Assembly: GCF_003205195.1 (NCBI RefSeq)
Contig: NZ_QJRY01000005.1
Coordinates: 186,001-250,000 of the forward strand
Direction: 5' to 3'
Length of the DNA: 64,000 nucleotides
Source: Peteryoungia wuzhouensis
GTDB taxonomy: Bacteria; Pseudomonadota; Alphaproteobacteria; Rhizobiales; Rhizobiaceae
The notes beneath the pieces are model-generated. The model saw only the letters and a list, made by a program, of their open reading frames with translations, was not told the origin of the DNA and made no database searches. The first letter of the stretch is position 1. Each line of letters opens with the position of its first letter. The translations under genes and the position numbers were made by a program. Shown here piece after piece: positions 1-8,262 of this stretch.

Positions 1-44
1 GAGAGCTGCTCTCCGGAAAAGTCACGAAAGGCAAAGGTGGCCTG

Positions 45-1073
45 ATGAAAATCTTCACGCATGGTGCACATCGCGCCCACGAAGCGAAGTGCGAGCTCAT
101 TCCCGGTGAGCTCGTTCCGACGATCGAGACAGCCGATCGCATCGACCTTGTCTGGGACGTCCTTTCTGCGCGGGGTTTTGGCGCTCCAACCGATTGCCCG
201 CGTTTGACGTCAGACGAACTTCTGTCCGTTCACGATCATGATTACCTGTCGTTTCTCGAAACGGCCTGGGACGAATGGGTGAAGAGCTATAGCCCGGATC
301 TCGACGGTATCGCCTTCGTGTGGCCACACCGCAATCGCCCGCCACGCATACCGCAGGCGATCGAGGGCAGGCTCGGTTACTATTTCTTCGATGGAGTGAG
401 CCCGATCACCGAGCATGTCTGGTCCGCGGCGACGGGGGCTTCCGGGGCTGCTCGTGCCGCAGCCAACCATCTGTCGGCGACCGGCGAGCCGACATTCGCC
501 CTTGTGAGGCCACCTGGCCATCATGCCGGTCGAAACATGGGCGGTGGTACCAGCTACCTGAACCATACGGCCTTGGCCGCAGCCACGCTCGGATCGAGCG
601 GCGCTCGTGTTGCCATCCTCGATGTCGATGCCCACCATGGCAACGGCACGCAGGACATCTTCTGGGCCAATCCTTCCGTGCTCACCGTGTCCATCCATGC
701 GGACCCCGCTCACGACTACCCGTATTTCTCGGGTTATGCCGATGAGACGGGCGGCGGGTCGGGGGAGGGATTCAATGTGAATTTGCCCCTGGCGCCAGGT
801 TCGACCTGGAGCACCTATGCGGCAGCGCTCGATGCCGCAAGTGGCCGGATCCGAGCATTTGCTCCGGACTTCGTCGTCATCGCGCTCGGTGTCGATGGCT
901 ACAGCGGCGACCCCTCCGGAAAGCTCGACCTGCAGGAGGAGGATTTCTCGCGCATTGGCGATGCGATTGCTTCGCTGAAGGCTCCGAAGATGTTCGTCTT
1001 CGAAGGTGGGTACGACAAGGCGGCGCTCGGAGACTGCGTTGCTCGCGTCCTCAAGTCCAATTCCATCCGGTGA
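45..1073 (+). CDS. aphA: acetylpolyamine amidohydrolase (HDAC-like family)
   Basis: A 342-residue zinc deacetylase of the arginase/deacetylase fold, predicted to remove acetyl groups from acetylated polyamines in the cytoplasm. The family signature RPPGHHAG is at about residues 155-162 (tandem catalytic His). DVDAHHGNGTQ at 193-203 supplies two zinc ligands (D195, H197), LGVDG near 284 the third (D284), and EGGYD near 320-324 the transition-state Tyr. The length matches bacterial acetylpolyamine amidohydrolases. The ATG overlaps a TGA at 43-45 by one base, suggesting coupling to an upstream gene that lies almost wholly outside the window. It converges on the GntR gene. A polyamine-type importer 6 kb downstream fits polyamine salvage, but they are not in one operon. 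Confidence 0.88.
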   Translation: MKIFTHGAHRAHEAKCELIPGELVPTIETADRIDLVWDVLSARGFGAPTDCPRLTSDELLSVHDHDYLSFLETAWDEWVKSYSPDLDGIAFVWPHRNRPPRIPQAIEGRLGYYFFDGVSPITEHVWSAATGASGAARAAANHLSATGEPTFALVRPPGHHAGRNMGGGTSYLNHTALAAATLGSSGARVAILDVDAHHGNGTQDIFWANPSVLTVSIHADPAHDYPYFSGYADETGGGSGEGFNVNLPLAPGSTWSTYAAALDAASGRIRAFAPDFVVIALGVDGYSGDPSGKLDLQEEDFSRIGDAIASLKAPKMFVFEGGYDKAALGDCVARVLKSNSIR

Positions 1074-1169
1074 GGCCTGAGATCATGGTGACCGGCTTCG
1101 GGAGAGAACCGCAGGCCGTACGCACCGGGTTGCATGTCCGCTTCCGGGAATGCCGTCGCGGCCGGTCCC

Positions 1170-1865
1170 TTAGGTCGATTTCCGTCCGCCGATGATGCTC
1201 TCGGCGATTGATGCTGCTGCGGCCACATGGGCGCGGCAGGCTGCCGCTGCGGCGTCAGGATCGTTTCTCTCGATACCGGCGAAGATCTCGCGAATTTGCG
1301 CGGGGCCCGACGTCGTTCGGTTTGTGGTCGACAGTGTCATGACGCGCAGGCGCGAGATGCGGCTGTTCAAGCGGCTGACGATGTCCCAGGCGATCGTGTG
1401 GCCGCCTGCGTAGAAAATGGTTCGATAGAAACTCGTCGTGGCATCGAGGATGCCAAGCGGGGAGTTCTGTCTGGAGGTTTGCTCAAGTTCATCGAGCGAT
1501 TGACGCAACTCGTCCTTCACCCGGGCATCGGCCACCCGAGCGCAATCCGCAACGGCGGTCGCCTCGAGTGCGGCCCTGATCTCATAGATCTGGCGTGCGT
1601 CATCCCATTCCAGCCGTGCCACGATTGGCCCCTGCTTGGCGAGCATTTCGACAAGGCCTTCGGCCTCAAGGTGACGGATCACCTCCCGGATGACCGAGCG
1701 CGAAACGCCGAGCTGGTCGCAAAGCGTTCGTTCCACGAGCCGCGCACCCGGCTCGAACAAGCCGCTGATGATGGCGCGGCGCATGCGGTCGAGAGCGATC
1801 TCGCGCAAGGTGGCCGGCGGGGTTTCGATCCTGAGGGCGGCAAGGCTGTCGGCATTTTTGCTCAT
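1170..1865 (-). CDS. GntR-family regulator, FCD (FadR) subfamily
   Basis: A 231-residue DNA-binding regulator. The N-terminal winged helix-turn-helix runs over about residues 15-75 (LVERTLCDQLGVSRSVIREV is the recognition region). It is followed by an all-helical FCD effector domain with its usual late His (CRAHVAAA) near the C-terminus. An in-frame ATG upstream (1910) exists, but the start at 1865 (MSKNADS) gives a normal FadR-family N-terminus. The gene is divergent from the AA_synth/oxygenase operon, and a TGGTATACCA-centred palindrome lies between them (1915-1934). Such regulators usually repress the adjacent catabolic operon and are released by a pathway carboxylate; that is family knowledge, not shown here. 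Confidence 0.85.
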   Translation of the reverse strand: MSKNADSLAALRIETPPATLREIALDRMRRAIISGLFEPGARLVERTLCDQLGVSRSVIREVIRHLEAEGLVEMLAKQGPIVARLEWDDARQIYEIRAALEATAVADCARVADARVKDELRQSLDELEQTSRQNSPLGILDATTSFYRTIFYAGGHTIAWDIVSRLNSRISRLRVMTLSTTNRTTSGPAQIREIFAGIERNDPDAAAAACRAHVAAAASIAESIIGGRKST

Positions 1866-1914
1866 GCTTTTGCATAGTCGGTAAAAATGATTCCGGCAAG
1901 CCATTGACATCTGA

Positions 1915-1934
1915 TATGATGGTATACCAACATA
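1915..1934. promoter_or_regulatory. Palindromic operator, probable GntR/FCD binding site
   Basis: A 20-base inverted repeat with one mismatched pair: TATG-a-TGGTATACCA-a-CATA. The central 10 bases are a perfect palindrome. It lies 30 bases upstream of the AA_synth start and 6 bases after a TTGACA hexamer (1904-1909). TNGTATACNA-type sites are typical of FCD-subfamily GntR regulators, one of which is encoded divergently. I infer that it regulates both directions. Confidence 0.7.
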
Positions 1935-1963
1935 CAGGCAGATGAGTTTGCAGGAGAGAATTG

Positions 1964-2566
1964 ATGGCATCGCTGATCCGCAAGACGTTTCTTCAGATTG
2001 AAACGACGCATATCGAAGGCGGGAAAGAGGCTTCCGTACCGCTCAAGCTGATTGCGGCTCTGGCCGTCGTGAAGAACCCGTGGGCCGGTCGTGGTTACGT
2101 CGAGGACCTGAAGCCGGAAATTCATGCGGTTGCCCCGATCCTCGGCGAACTGTTGACGAAGATGATCATCGATACGGCCGGATCGGGTGAAGTCGTCGAG
2201 GCCTATGGCAAGTCGGCCGTGGTCGGTCTTGATGGTGAAATCGAACATGCGTCGGCGCTGATCCACACGCTCCGGTTCGGAAACCACTACCGCACGGCTG
2301 TCGGCGCCAAGTCCTATCTCGCCTTCTGCAATACGCGCGGCCCGGCCAATGCGCCGATCATGATCCCGCTGATGGACAAGAACGATGAAGGGCGCCGGTC
2401 GCATTACCTGACGATCCAGTGCGCCATCCCGGATGCGCCGGCAGCCGATGAGATCGTCGTTGCGCTCGGCGCATCGATCGGCGGTCGTCCGCATCACCGG
2501 ATCGGCGACCGTTACCAGGATCTGAAGGAGCTTGGCCACGATGCTGCAAACCCTGCCGCGGTCTGA
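1964..2566 (+). CDS. Amino acid synthesis (AA_synth, former DUF1185) family protein
   Basis: About 200 residues; recognised as the PF06684 family from its length and conserved stretches such as EGGKEASVPLKLIAALAVVK, the ..EAYGKSA.. segment and the C-terminal SIGGRPHHRIGDRYQD. The one structural study of the family I recall found a chorismate-mutase-like fold and suggested a role in amino-acid metabolism; no reaction is established. The ATG at 1964 follows GGAG at 1953-1956; a TTG at 1961 is less likely. It is the first gene of the operon, and its end overlaps the hydrolase start by 26 bases, so translation is coupled. Its place beside a luciferase-like oxygenase suggests action on a pathway intermediate. 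Confidence 0.75.
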   Translation: MASLIRKTFLQIETTHIEGGKEASVPLKLIAALAVVKNPWAGRGYVEDLKPEIHAVAPILGELLTKMIIDTAGSGEVVEAYGKSAVVGLDGEIEHASALIHTLRFGNHYRTAVGAKSYLAFCNTRGPANAPIMIPLMDKNDEGRRSHYLTIQCAIPDAPAADEIVVALGASIGGRPHHRIGDRYQDLKELGHDAANPAAV

Positions 2567-3341
2567 GACCCCTTCCGGTGTTGCCTATGTTGACCGGGGC
2601 CAGGGTGGTGAAACCTTGGTTCTGATCCATGGGGTGGGCATGCGGATTGAGGCCTGGGGGCCGCAGATCGAGCGCCTGTCCCGCGAGCATCGCGTGATTG
2701 CTGTCGACCTCCCGGGGCATGGGTTCTCTCGACCGCTCGATGCTGCGCCGGAGCTGCCCAATTTCGTTGCCTGGTTTTCAGGGCTGGTTGATGAACTCGG
2801 GCTCGACGCGGTGAGTGTTGCGGGACATTCCATGGGGGCTTTGATTGCGGCCGGATTTGCCGCAACGAAAGGTGACAGGCTTCGCCGGGTTGCGCTTCTG
2901 AACGGCGTTCACAAACGTACGCCGGCAGCGCGGCAGGCCGTGGAAGCTCGGGCGGATGAAATCGTCTCGGGAAATTTTGACCGGCAGGCCCCGCTGGAGC
3001 GGTGGTTCTCGGATGCGGAGAAGGATGGTGCCGCCTATCGCCTGGTGCATGACCTCCTGCAGGCGGTCGATCCCAAGGGCTATGCGGCGGCATACCGCGC
3101 TTTTGCCACGGGCGATGCCGTCTATTCGGATCGTTGGCCGCAGGTCACCTGCCCGGCGCTGTTTCTGACCGGCGATGGCGACAAGAATTCGACGGCCGAG
3201 ATGGCCGAGGAGATGGCCAGGGCTGCGCCGCACGGGCGAGCGGTGGTTATCAGGGGCCATCGACACATGGTCAATCTCACGGCGCCGGAGGAGGCGAGTG
3301 AGACACTGGCCGACTGGCTCACCTGGCAGCCGGCGCGATGA
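2541..3341 (+). CDS. alpha/beta hydrolase
   Basis: A 266-residue alpha/beta-hydrolase-fold enzyme. The oxyanion-hole region is LIHGVGM, the nucleophile elbow GHSMG (Ser at about residue 98), the acid Asp lies in TGDGDKNST and the catalytic His in RGHRHM near the C-terminus, so the triad is complete. The ATG at 2541 is chosen because GAAGGAG at 2524-2530 is well spaced for it; a TTG at 2532 is too close. It overlaps the preceding AA_synth gene. In an operon with a flavin-dependent oxygenase and an aldehyde dehydrogenase it may hydrolyse an ester, lactone or amide intermediate. The substrate cannot be read from the sequence. Confidence 0.85.
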   Translation: MLQTLPRSETPSGVAYVDRGQGGETLVLIHGVGMRIEAWGPQIERLSREHRVIAVDLPGHGFSRPLDAAPELPNFVAWFSGLVDELGLDAVSVAGHSMGALIAAGFAATKGDRLRRVALLNGVHKRTPAARQAVEARADEIVSGNFDRQAPLERWFSDAEKDGAAYRLVHDLLQAVDPKGYAAAYRAFATGDAVYSDRWPQVTCPALFLTGDGDKNSTAEMAEEMARAAPHGRAVVIRGHRHMVNLTAPEEASETLADWLTWQPAR

Positions 3342-3361
3342 AGGGATTGGGAGGAGTGACA

Positions 3362-4282
3362 ATGAGTGATCCAAGAGCGCTTCGGGACGCCTTCGGCGCA
3401 TTCCTGACCGGGGTGACCGTCGTGACGACGGTCTCTGACGAGGGCGCGCCGATCGGCTTTACCGCCAACAGCTTTACGAGCGTTTCGCTCGATCCACCGT
3501 TGCTTCTGGTCTGCCTGGCAAAGACCTCGCGCAATTATCAGACGCTGATGACCGCGCGCGGATTTGCCGTGAACATCCTCGCCGAGGATCAGAAGGATGT
3601 GTCCAATACTTTTGCGCGCCCCGTCGAGGATCGCTTTGCCGCAGTCGACTGGCGGGCCGGCCCGTTCGGTTCGCCGGTGTTCTCGGACGTTGCCGCCTGG
3701 TTCGATTGCTCGGCCCATGATCGTGTCGATGCCGGTGACCATGTCATTCTGATCGGCAAGATCGAGGCCTTCGAGAATTCGGGCAGGACCGGACTTGGCT
3801 ATGCGCGGGGTGGATACTTCACTCCCGCTCTCACGGAGAAGAACCTGCTGGCCAATGTCGATGGCAGCCTCTGCCTCGGCGCGGTCGCTGAACGGTCCGG
3901 CGAGATCCTTCTCGTGCCCGATGGTGACGACGGCTTGACGCTGCCTTTCTTCGACAAGGCCGAAAGCGAGAGCATGGAGGCTTTGGAGGCGCACTTCACA
4001 GCCGAGATCGGCCTGTCGATCCGTACGGGCCTCCTCTACTCGATCTATGACGACACCAATGCCGGTCGTCAGCATATCGTTTACCGGGCGGCGCTCGGCG
4101 AGGGTGTGCCGAAGGTCGGGCAGCTGTTCCCCTTGCAGCAACTGCCCCTCGACAGGATCAAGGATTCAGCCGTTCGCGAGACCGTGAAGCGCTACGGGCA
4201 GGAAAGCATGCTCGGCAATTTCGGTATCTATTTCGGCAATCAGGAAAAGGGCCGCGTCCACGCCGTGGCCAAAAAAGGATAA
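3362..4282 (+). CDS. Flavin reductase with C-terminal degenerate Nudix-like domain
   Basis: 306 residues. The first 155 or so are a flavin-reductase FMN-binding split barrel (AFGAFLTGVTVVTT, GFTANSFTSVSLDPPLLLVC, FAVNILAEDQ) that would supply reduced flavin to the oxygenase encoded next. The remaining 150 residues resemble a Nudix fold: LGAVAERSGEILLVPDG is a first strand pair, and LPFFDKAESESMEALEAH followed by FTAEIGL sits where a Nudix box would be. Most catalytic positions are lost (Gly to Phe, the RE pair to AH, one of the EE pair to Ala). This half may therefore bind a nucleotide or flavin rather than hydrolyse it. The start at 3362 follows GGGAGGAG; the upstream start at 3338 would overlap the previous gene. 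Confidence 0.8.
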   Translation: MSDPRALRDAFGAFLTGVTVVTTVSDEGAPIGFTANSFTSVSLDPPLLLVCLAKTSRNYQTLMTARGFAVNILAEDQKDVSNTFARPVEDRFAAVDWRAGPFGSPVFSDVAAWFDCSAHDRVDAGDHVILIGKIEAFENSGRTGLGYARGGYFTPALTEKNLLANVDGSLCLGAVAERSGEILLVPDGDDGLTLPFFDKAESESMEALEAHFTAEIGLSIRTGLLYSIYDDTNAGRQHIVYRAALGEGVPKVGQLFPLQQLPLDRIKDSAVRETVKRYGQESMLGNFGIYFGNQEKGRVHAVAKKG

Positions 4283-4286
4283 TCCG

Positions 4287-5324
4287 ATGAAGTTCTCGCT
4301 TTTCGTTCATATGGAACGGCTAAACGCCAGCCAGAACCACGAGGAACTCTACGAGGAGTTCATCAAGCTTTGCGAGATCGCCGACAAGGGCGGCATGCAC
4401 GCCATCTGGACCGGCGAGCATCACGGCATGGATTTCACCATCGCGCCGAACCCCTTCGTCAGCCTCGCCGATCTGGCAAACCGCTGCAAGAACGTGCGGC
4501 TTGGCACCGGCACGGTGATTGCGCCCTTCTGGCATCCGATCAAGCTGGCGGGCGAAGCGGCGATGACCGACCTCATCTGCGGTGGCAGGCTCGAACTCGG
4601 CATTGCCCGCGGCGCCTACAGCTTTGAATATGAGCGCCTGATGCCCGGCCTGGACGCCTGGGGTGCGGGCCAGCGCATGCGTGAGCTCATTCCGGCGGTC
4701 AAGGGTGTCTGGGCGGGTGACTATGCCCATGACGGCGAGTTCTGGAAATTTCCGGCAACCACTTCGGCGCCGAAGCCGGTTCAACAGCCACATCCGCCGA
4801 TCTGGGTTGCAGCCCGCGATCCTAACAGCCATGAATTTGCTGTCGCCAACGGTTGCAACGTGCAATGCACGCCGCTCGCCAATGGCGAGGCCGAGATTGC
4901 CAGCCTGATGGAGCGCTTCAATGCGGCTTGCGAGAAGGCGCCGCAGGTGAAACGCCCGAAGATCATGCTGCTGCAGCATACCTATGTCGGATCGGACGAG
5001 GCCGATATCGCCCAGGCCGCCAAGGAAATCAGCACCTATTACAACTACTTCTTCGCCTGGTTCAAGAACGAGCGCCCGATCAGCCAGGGCCTGATCCAGA
5101 CGCTCAGCGAAGAGGAACTGGCGGCCAATCCCAATCTGCTGCCCGAGAAGATGACGACCAACATGCCGATCGGCAATGCCGGAACCGTCATCGACCGCCT
5201 GAAGGTATACGAGGCCCAGGGCTGGGACGAATACTCGTTCTGGATCGACACCGGCATGAGCTTCGAGCGCAAGAAAGCTTCGCTCGAGCGCTTCATCGCC
5301 GATGTCATGCCAGCGTTCCGGTGA
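4287..5324 (+). CDS. LLM-class flavin-dependent oxidoreductase (luciferase-like)
   Basis: 345 residues, the usual length for the bacterial luciferase-like TIM-barrel monooxygenases. Typical features are the N-terminal KFSLFVHMERL strand, AIWTGEHHGMDFTIAPNP (the His-rich active-site segment), VRLGTGTVIAPFWHPIKLAGE, and GRLELGIARGAYSFEYERL. Such enzymes take FMNH2 from a separate reductase and oxygenate an organic substrate; the reductase gene ends 4 bases upstream. With the aldehyde dehydrogenase directly downstream, a plausible product is an aldehyde released by oxidative cleavage. The substrate is unknown. Confidence 0.9.
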   Translation: MKFSLFVHMERLNASQNHEELYEEFIKLCEIADKGGMHAIWTGEHHGMDFTIAPNPFVSLADLANRCKNVRLGTGTVIAPFWHPIKLAGEAAMTDLICGGRLELGIARGAYSFEYERLMPGLDAWGAGQRMRELIPAVKGVWAGDYAHDGEFWKFPATTSAPKPVQQPHPPIWVAARDPNSHEFAVANGCNVQCTPLANGEAEIASLMERFNAACEKAPQVKRPKIMLLQHTYVGSDEADIAQAAKEISTYYNYFFAWFKNERPISQGLIQTLSEEELAANPNLLPEKMTTNMPIGNAGTVIDRLKVYEAQGWDEYSFWIDTGMSFERKKASLERFIADVMPAFR

Positions 5325-5331
5325 GGTCGAT

Positions 5332-6795
5332 ATGCAGCGGTTCCAGCAATACATAGACGGTGTCTTCGACGACGGTTCGGCACGGTTCGACAGCCTCGAC
5401 CCGGCGACGGGCGCGGTCTGGGCCTCCATGCCGGAAGCCCGCGAAGCGGACGTCGATCGCGCCGTCAAGGCTGCCGAGCAGGCACTGTGGAACGGCGCCT
5501 GGCCGGCGATGACGGCGACCGCTCGCGGCAAGCTGTTGTATCGGCTGGCGGATCTCGTGCAGGCCAATGCTCCCCGCCTTGCAGAGCTGGAAACCCGCGA
5601 TACCGGCAAGATCATCCGTGAGACCTCCGCCCAGATCGCCTATGTGGCCGACTATTACCGCTATTATGCGGGGCTCGCGGACAAGATCGAAGGCTCGACG
5701 CTGTCGATCGACAAGGCCGATATGGATGTCTGGACCCGGCGGGAGCCCGTTGGCGTCGTGGCGGCCATCGTGCCCTGGAACAGCCAGCTCTTCCTCGCGG
5801 CGGTCAAGATCGGCCCGGCGCTTGCTGCCGGCTGCACATTGGTGGTCAAGGCTTCGGAAGATGGTCCGGCACCTCTGCTGGAATTTGCCCGTCTCGTGCA
5901 TGAGGCAGGCTTCCCCAAGGGGGTGTTGAACGTCATCACCGGTTTCGGTCCCTCCTGTGGCAGTGCGCTGACGCGCCATCCGGGCGTTGCCCATATCGCC
6001 TTTACCGGTGGACCGGCCACGGCTTCGCAGGTCGTTCGCAACTCGGCCGAAAACCTTGCCAGCACCTCGCTGGAACTCGGCGGCAAGTCGCCCTTCATCG
6101 TCTTTGCCGATGCCGACCTGGAAAGTGCCGCCAATGCGCAGGTCGCCGGTATCTTTGCGGCCACCGGCCAGAGCTGCGTCGCCGGCTCGCGGCTGATCGT
6201 CGAACACTCGGTGAAGGACGCTTTCCTCGCCCTGCTGAAGCAAAAGGCGGAAGCCATCCGCATCGGCACGCCGCTCGACATGGCGACCGAAGTCGGTCCG
6301 CTCTGCACGGCGCGCCAGCGCGCGCATATCGAAACCGTGGTCGCTGCTTCCGTTGAGGCCGGGGCGAAGGTCGTCACAGGCGGCTCGGCAGTCGAGGGTG
6401 ACGGCTTCTACTACCCGCCCACGATCCTCGACTGCGATGGCGTGCAATCGCCCTCGTTCGAACAGGAGCTGTTCGGTCCCGTCTTGTCCGTCGTTTCCTT
6501 CACCAGTGAAGATCAGGCGGTCGCTCTGGCCAATGACACCCGCTACGGCCTCGCATCCGGCGTGTTCACGCAGAACCTGACACGCGCGCACCGCATGGTG
6601 AAACGCATCCGTGCCGGGATCGTCTGGATCAATACCTACCGTGCCGTCTCGCCGATCGCGCCCTTTGGTGGTTATGGCCAATCGGGTCATGGACGGGAAG
6701 GCGGGATGGCCGCAGCACTGGATTTCACCCGCACAAAGACCGTGTGGCTTCGGACATCCGACGAACCCTTCCCAGACCCCTTCGTGATGCGGTGA
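5332..6795 (+). CDS. NAD(P)-dependent aldehyde dehydrogenase
   Basis: 487 residues, a full-length ALDH superfamily enzyme. It has the PWNSQ motif of the Rossmann entry, FTGG coenzyme loop, LELGGKSP carrying the general-base Glu, FAATGQSCVAGSRL carrying the catalytic Cys (about residue 283), and a C-terminal PFGGYGQSGHGREGG segment. The ATG at 5332 follows GTGAGG, with the upstream stop at 5324. It probably oxidises an aldehyde made by the neighbouring luciferase-like oxygenase to a carboxylate. Amino-aldehydes are a reasonable guess because a polyamine-type importer follows in the same direction, but this is inference. Confidence 0.9.
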   Translation: MQRFQQYIDGVFDDGSARFDSLDPATGAVWASMPEAREADVDRAVKAAEQALWNGAWPAMTATARGKLLYRLADLVQANAPRLAELETRDTGKIIRETSAQIAYVADYYRYYAGLADKIEGSTLSIDKADMDVWTRREPVGVVAAIVPWNSQLFLAAVKIGPALAAGCTLVVKASEDGPAPLLEFARLVHEAGFPKGVLNVITGFGPSCGSALTRHPGVAHIAFTGGPATASQVVRNSAENLASTSLELGGKSPFIVFADADLESAANAQVAGIFAATGQSCVAGSRLIVEHSVKDAFLALLKQKAEAIRIGTPLDMATEVGPLCTARQRAHIETVVAASVEAGAKVVTGGSAVEGDGFYYPPTILDCDGVQSPSFEQELFGPVLSVVSFTSEDQAVALANDTRYGLASGVFTQNLTRAHRMVKRIRAGIVWINTYRAVSPIAPFGGYGQSGHGREGGMAAALDFTRTKTVWLRTSDEPFPDPFVMR

Positions 6796-6800
6796 CGGCG

Positions 6801-7130
6801 ATGTTCTACGAGATCAGGACCTACAGGCTGAAGAACGGCGCCATCCCCGAATACCTCAAGGTGGTCGGCGAGATCGGCATCGCGATCCAGAAGAAGCATC
6901 TCGGCAATCTCGTCGGCTATTTTTCCTCGGAAATCGGGCCGATCAACGAGATCGTCCACATCTGGGGTTTCGAGAGCCTTGATGACCGCCAAGCTCGTCG
7001 CGCGCGTCTGATGGCCGACCCGGACTGGCAGGCCTTCCTGCCGAAGATCCGCGACCTCATCGTCACGGCGGACAACAAGATCATGTCACCCGCAGCCTTT
7101 TCGCCACTTGGCGGCACAAACCCCGCCTAG
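6801..7130 (+). CDS. NIPSNAP family protein
   Basis: 109 residues beginning MFYEIRTYRLKNGAIPEYLK, the characteristic NIPSNAP opening. It continues with a ferredoxin-like pattern (GYFSSEIGPINEIVHIWGFE, then LDDRQARRARLMADPDWQAF). It starts 5 bases after the aldehyde dehydrogenase stop. Bacterial NIPSNAP proteins are small dimeric alpha/beta-barrel proteins often encoded in catabolic operons with no settled biochemical role. It lies between the enzymes and the importer, so it is probably part of the same transcript. Confidence 0.85.
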   Translation: MFYEIRTYRLKNGAIPEYLKVVGEIGIAIQKKHLGNLVGYFSSEIGPINEIVHIWGFESLDDRQARRARLMADPDWQAFLPKIRDLIVTADNKIMSPAAFSPLGGTNPA

Positions 7131-7179
7131 GCACGCAGTCTCACAAGCGATCCATCGCTTTTCTCAGGGAGGAGAAAAC

Positions 7180-8190
7180 ATGAAGAAGCATCTGATTATC
7201 GCCCTCATGGCAACCGCCGCAGCCTTTGCCGGCCCGGCGCATGCCGCCGACATGGTGTTCACCAGTTGGGGTGGAACGACCCAGGACGCTCAGAAGACGA
7301 ACTGGGCCGATCCGTTCACCGAGCAGACCCAGATCAACGTCGTGCAGGACGGCCCGACAGACTACGGCAAGATCAAAGCCATGGTCGAAGCCGGCAATGT
7401 GACCTGGGATGTGGTCGACGTCGAAGGCGACTATGCCGTCCAGGCCGGTGCCGCCGGACTTCTGGAAAAACTCGACTTCTCGATCATCGACAAGAAGATG
7501 CTCGATCCGCGTTTCGTGACCGACTACTCCGTCGGCAGCTTCTATTATTCCTTCGTCATCGGTTGCAACAAGGATGCCGTCGAGGCGTGCCCGAAGACCT
7601 GGGCGGATGTTTTCGATACCGCCAAGTTCCCCGGCAAGCGCGCCTTCTACAAGTGGTCAGCTCCCGGCGTGATCGAAGCTGCCCTGCTTGCTGACGGCGT
7701 TGCGGCAGACAAACTCTATCCGCTCGATCTCGATCGCGCCTTCAAGAAGCTCGACACCATCAAGGCCGACATCGTCTGGTGGGATAGTGGCGCCCAGTCG
7801 CAGCAGCTGCTCGCGTCTGCCGAGGCGCCTTTCGGCTCCTTCTGGAATGGTCGTCTGACAGCGCTCGCCCAAACGGGTGTCAATGTCGAGACCTCCTGGA
7901 CCAACAACATCACCGCTGCCGATGCCCTCGTCGTTCCCAAGGGAACGAAGAACAAGGACGCTGCGATGAAATTTATCGCCCATGCGACAACCGACATGGC
8001 GCAGGCCCGCTTTGCCATGGAAACCGGGTATGCTCCGACCAATCTCGACTCCAATCTTCTGATGGATGCCGAGATCCGCAAAACGCTTCCCGACATGCAG
8101 GCCGAGACGCAGGTCAATGCCGACATGACCTACTGGGCCGAGCACCGTGATGAAATCGGAACACGCTGGTACGCTTGGCAGGCCCAGTAA
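7180..8190 (+). CDS. ABC transporter periplasmic binding protein, polyamine (PotD/PotF) type
   Basis: 336 residues with a Sec signal peptide (MKKHLIIALMATAAAFAGPAHA, cleaved before ADMVF). The mature protein is a family-1 extracellular solute-binding protein of the spermidine/putrescine class: DMVFTSWGGTTQDAQ at the start, WDVVDVEGDYAVQAG, and late TDMAQARFAMETGYAPTN. The start at 7180 follows GGGAGGAGA. It is the first of a four-gene importer (binding protein, two permeases, ATPase). Related binding proteins take polyamines, amino-alcohols or other small cations, so the ligand remains open; the upstream oxygenase cluster is the best clue. Confidence 0.85.
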   Translation: MKKHLIIALMATAAAFAGPAHAADMVFTSWGGTTQDAQKTNWADPFTEQTQINVVQDGPTDYGKIKAMVEAGNVTWDVVDVEGDYAVQAGAAGLLEKLDFSIIDKKMLDPRFVTDYSVGSFYYSFVIGCNKDAVEACPKTWADVFDTAKFPGKRAFYKWSAPGVIEAALLADGVAADKLYPLDLDRAFKKLDTIKADIVWWDSGAQSQQLLASAEAPFGSFWNGRLTALAQTGVNVETSWTNNITAADALVVPKGTKNKDAAMKFIAHATTDMAQARFAMETGYAPTNLDSNLLMDAEIRKTLPDMQAETQVNADMTYWAEHRDEIGTRWYAWQAQ

Positions 8191-8210
8191 AATCCCAAGC
8201 GCGACCGCAA

Positions 8211-8237
8211 GGTTGGGCCGGCATGTCCGGCCCAACC
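8211..8237 (+). terminator. Intercistronic stem-loop after the binding-protein gene
   Basis: Inverted repeat GGTTGGGCCGG (8211-8221), loop CATGT, CCGGCCCAACC (8227-8237): an 11-bp GC-rich stem with a 5-base loop and no T run. Placed between a binding-protein gene and its permease, it probably protects the upstream mRNA or lowers readthrough so that more binding protein than membrane subunits is made. Confidence 0.7.
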
Positions 8238-8262
8238 AACCGCGAACACCGGAAGACCAGAC

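Noticed and set aside
1..44. Possible end of an upstream gene (frame ending TGA at 43-45).
   Set aside because: Only 14 codons lie in the window and none is recognisable. The TGATGA overlap with the amidohydrolase start is noted there, but no feature is called.
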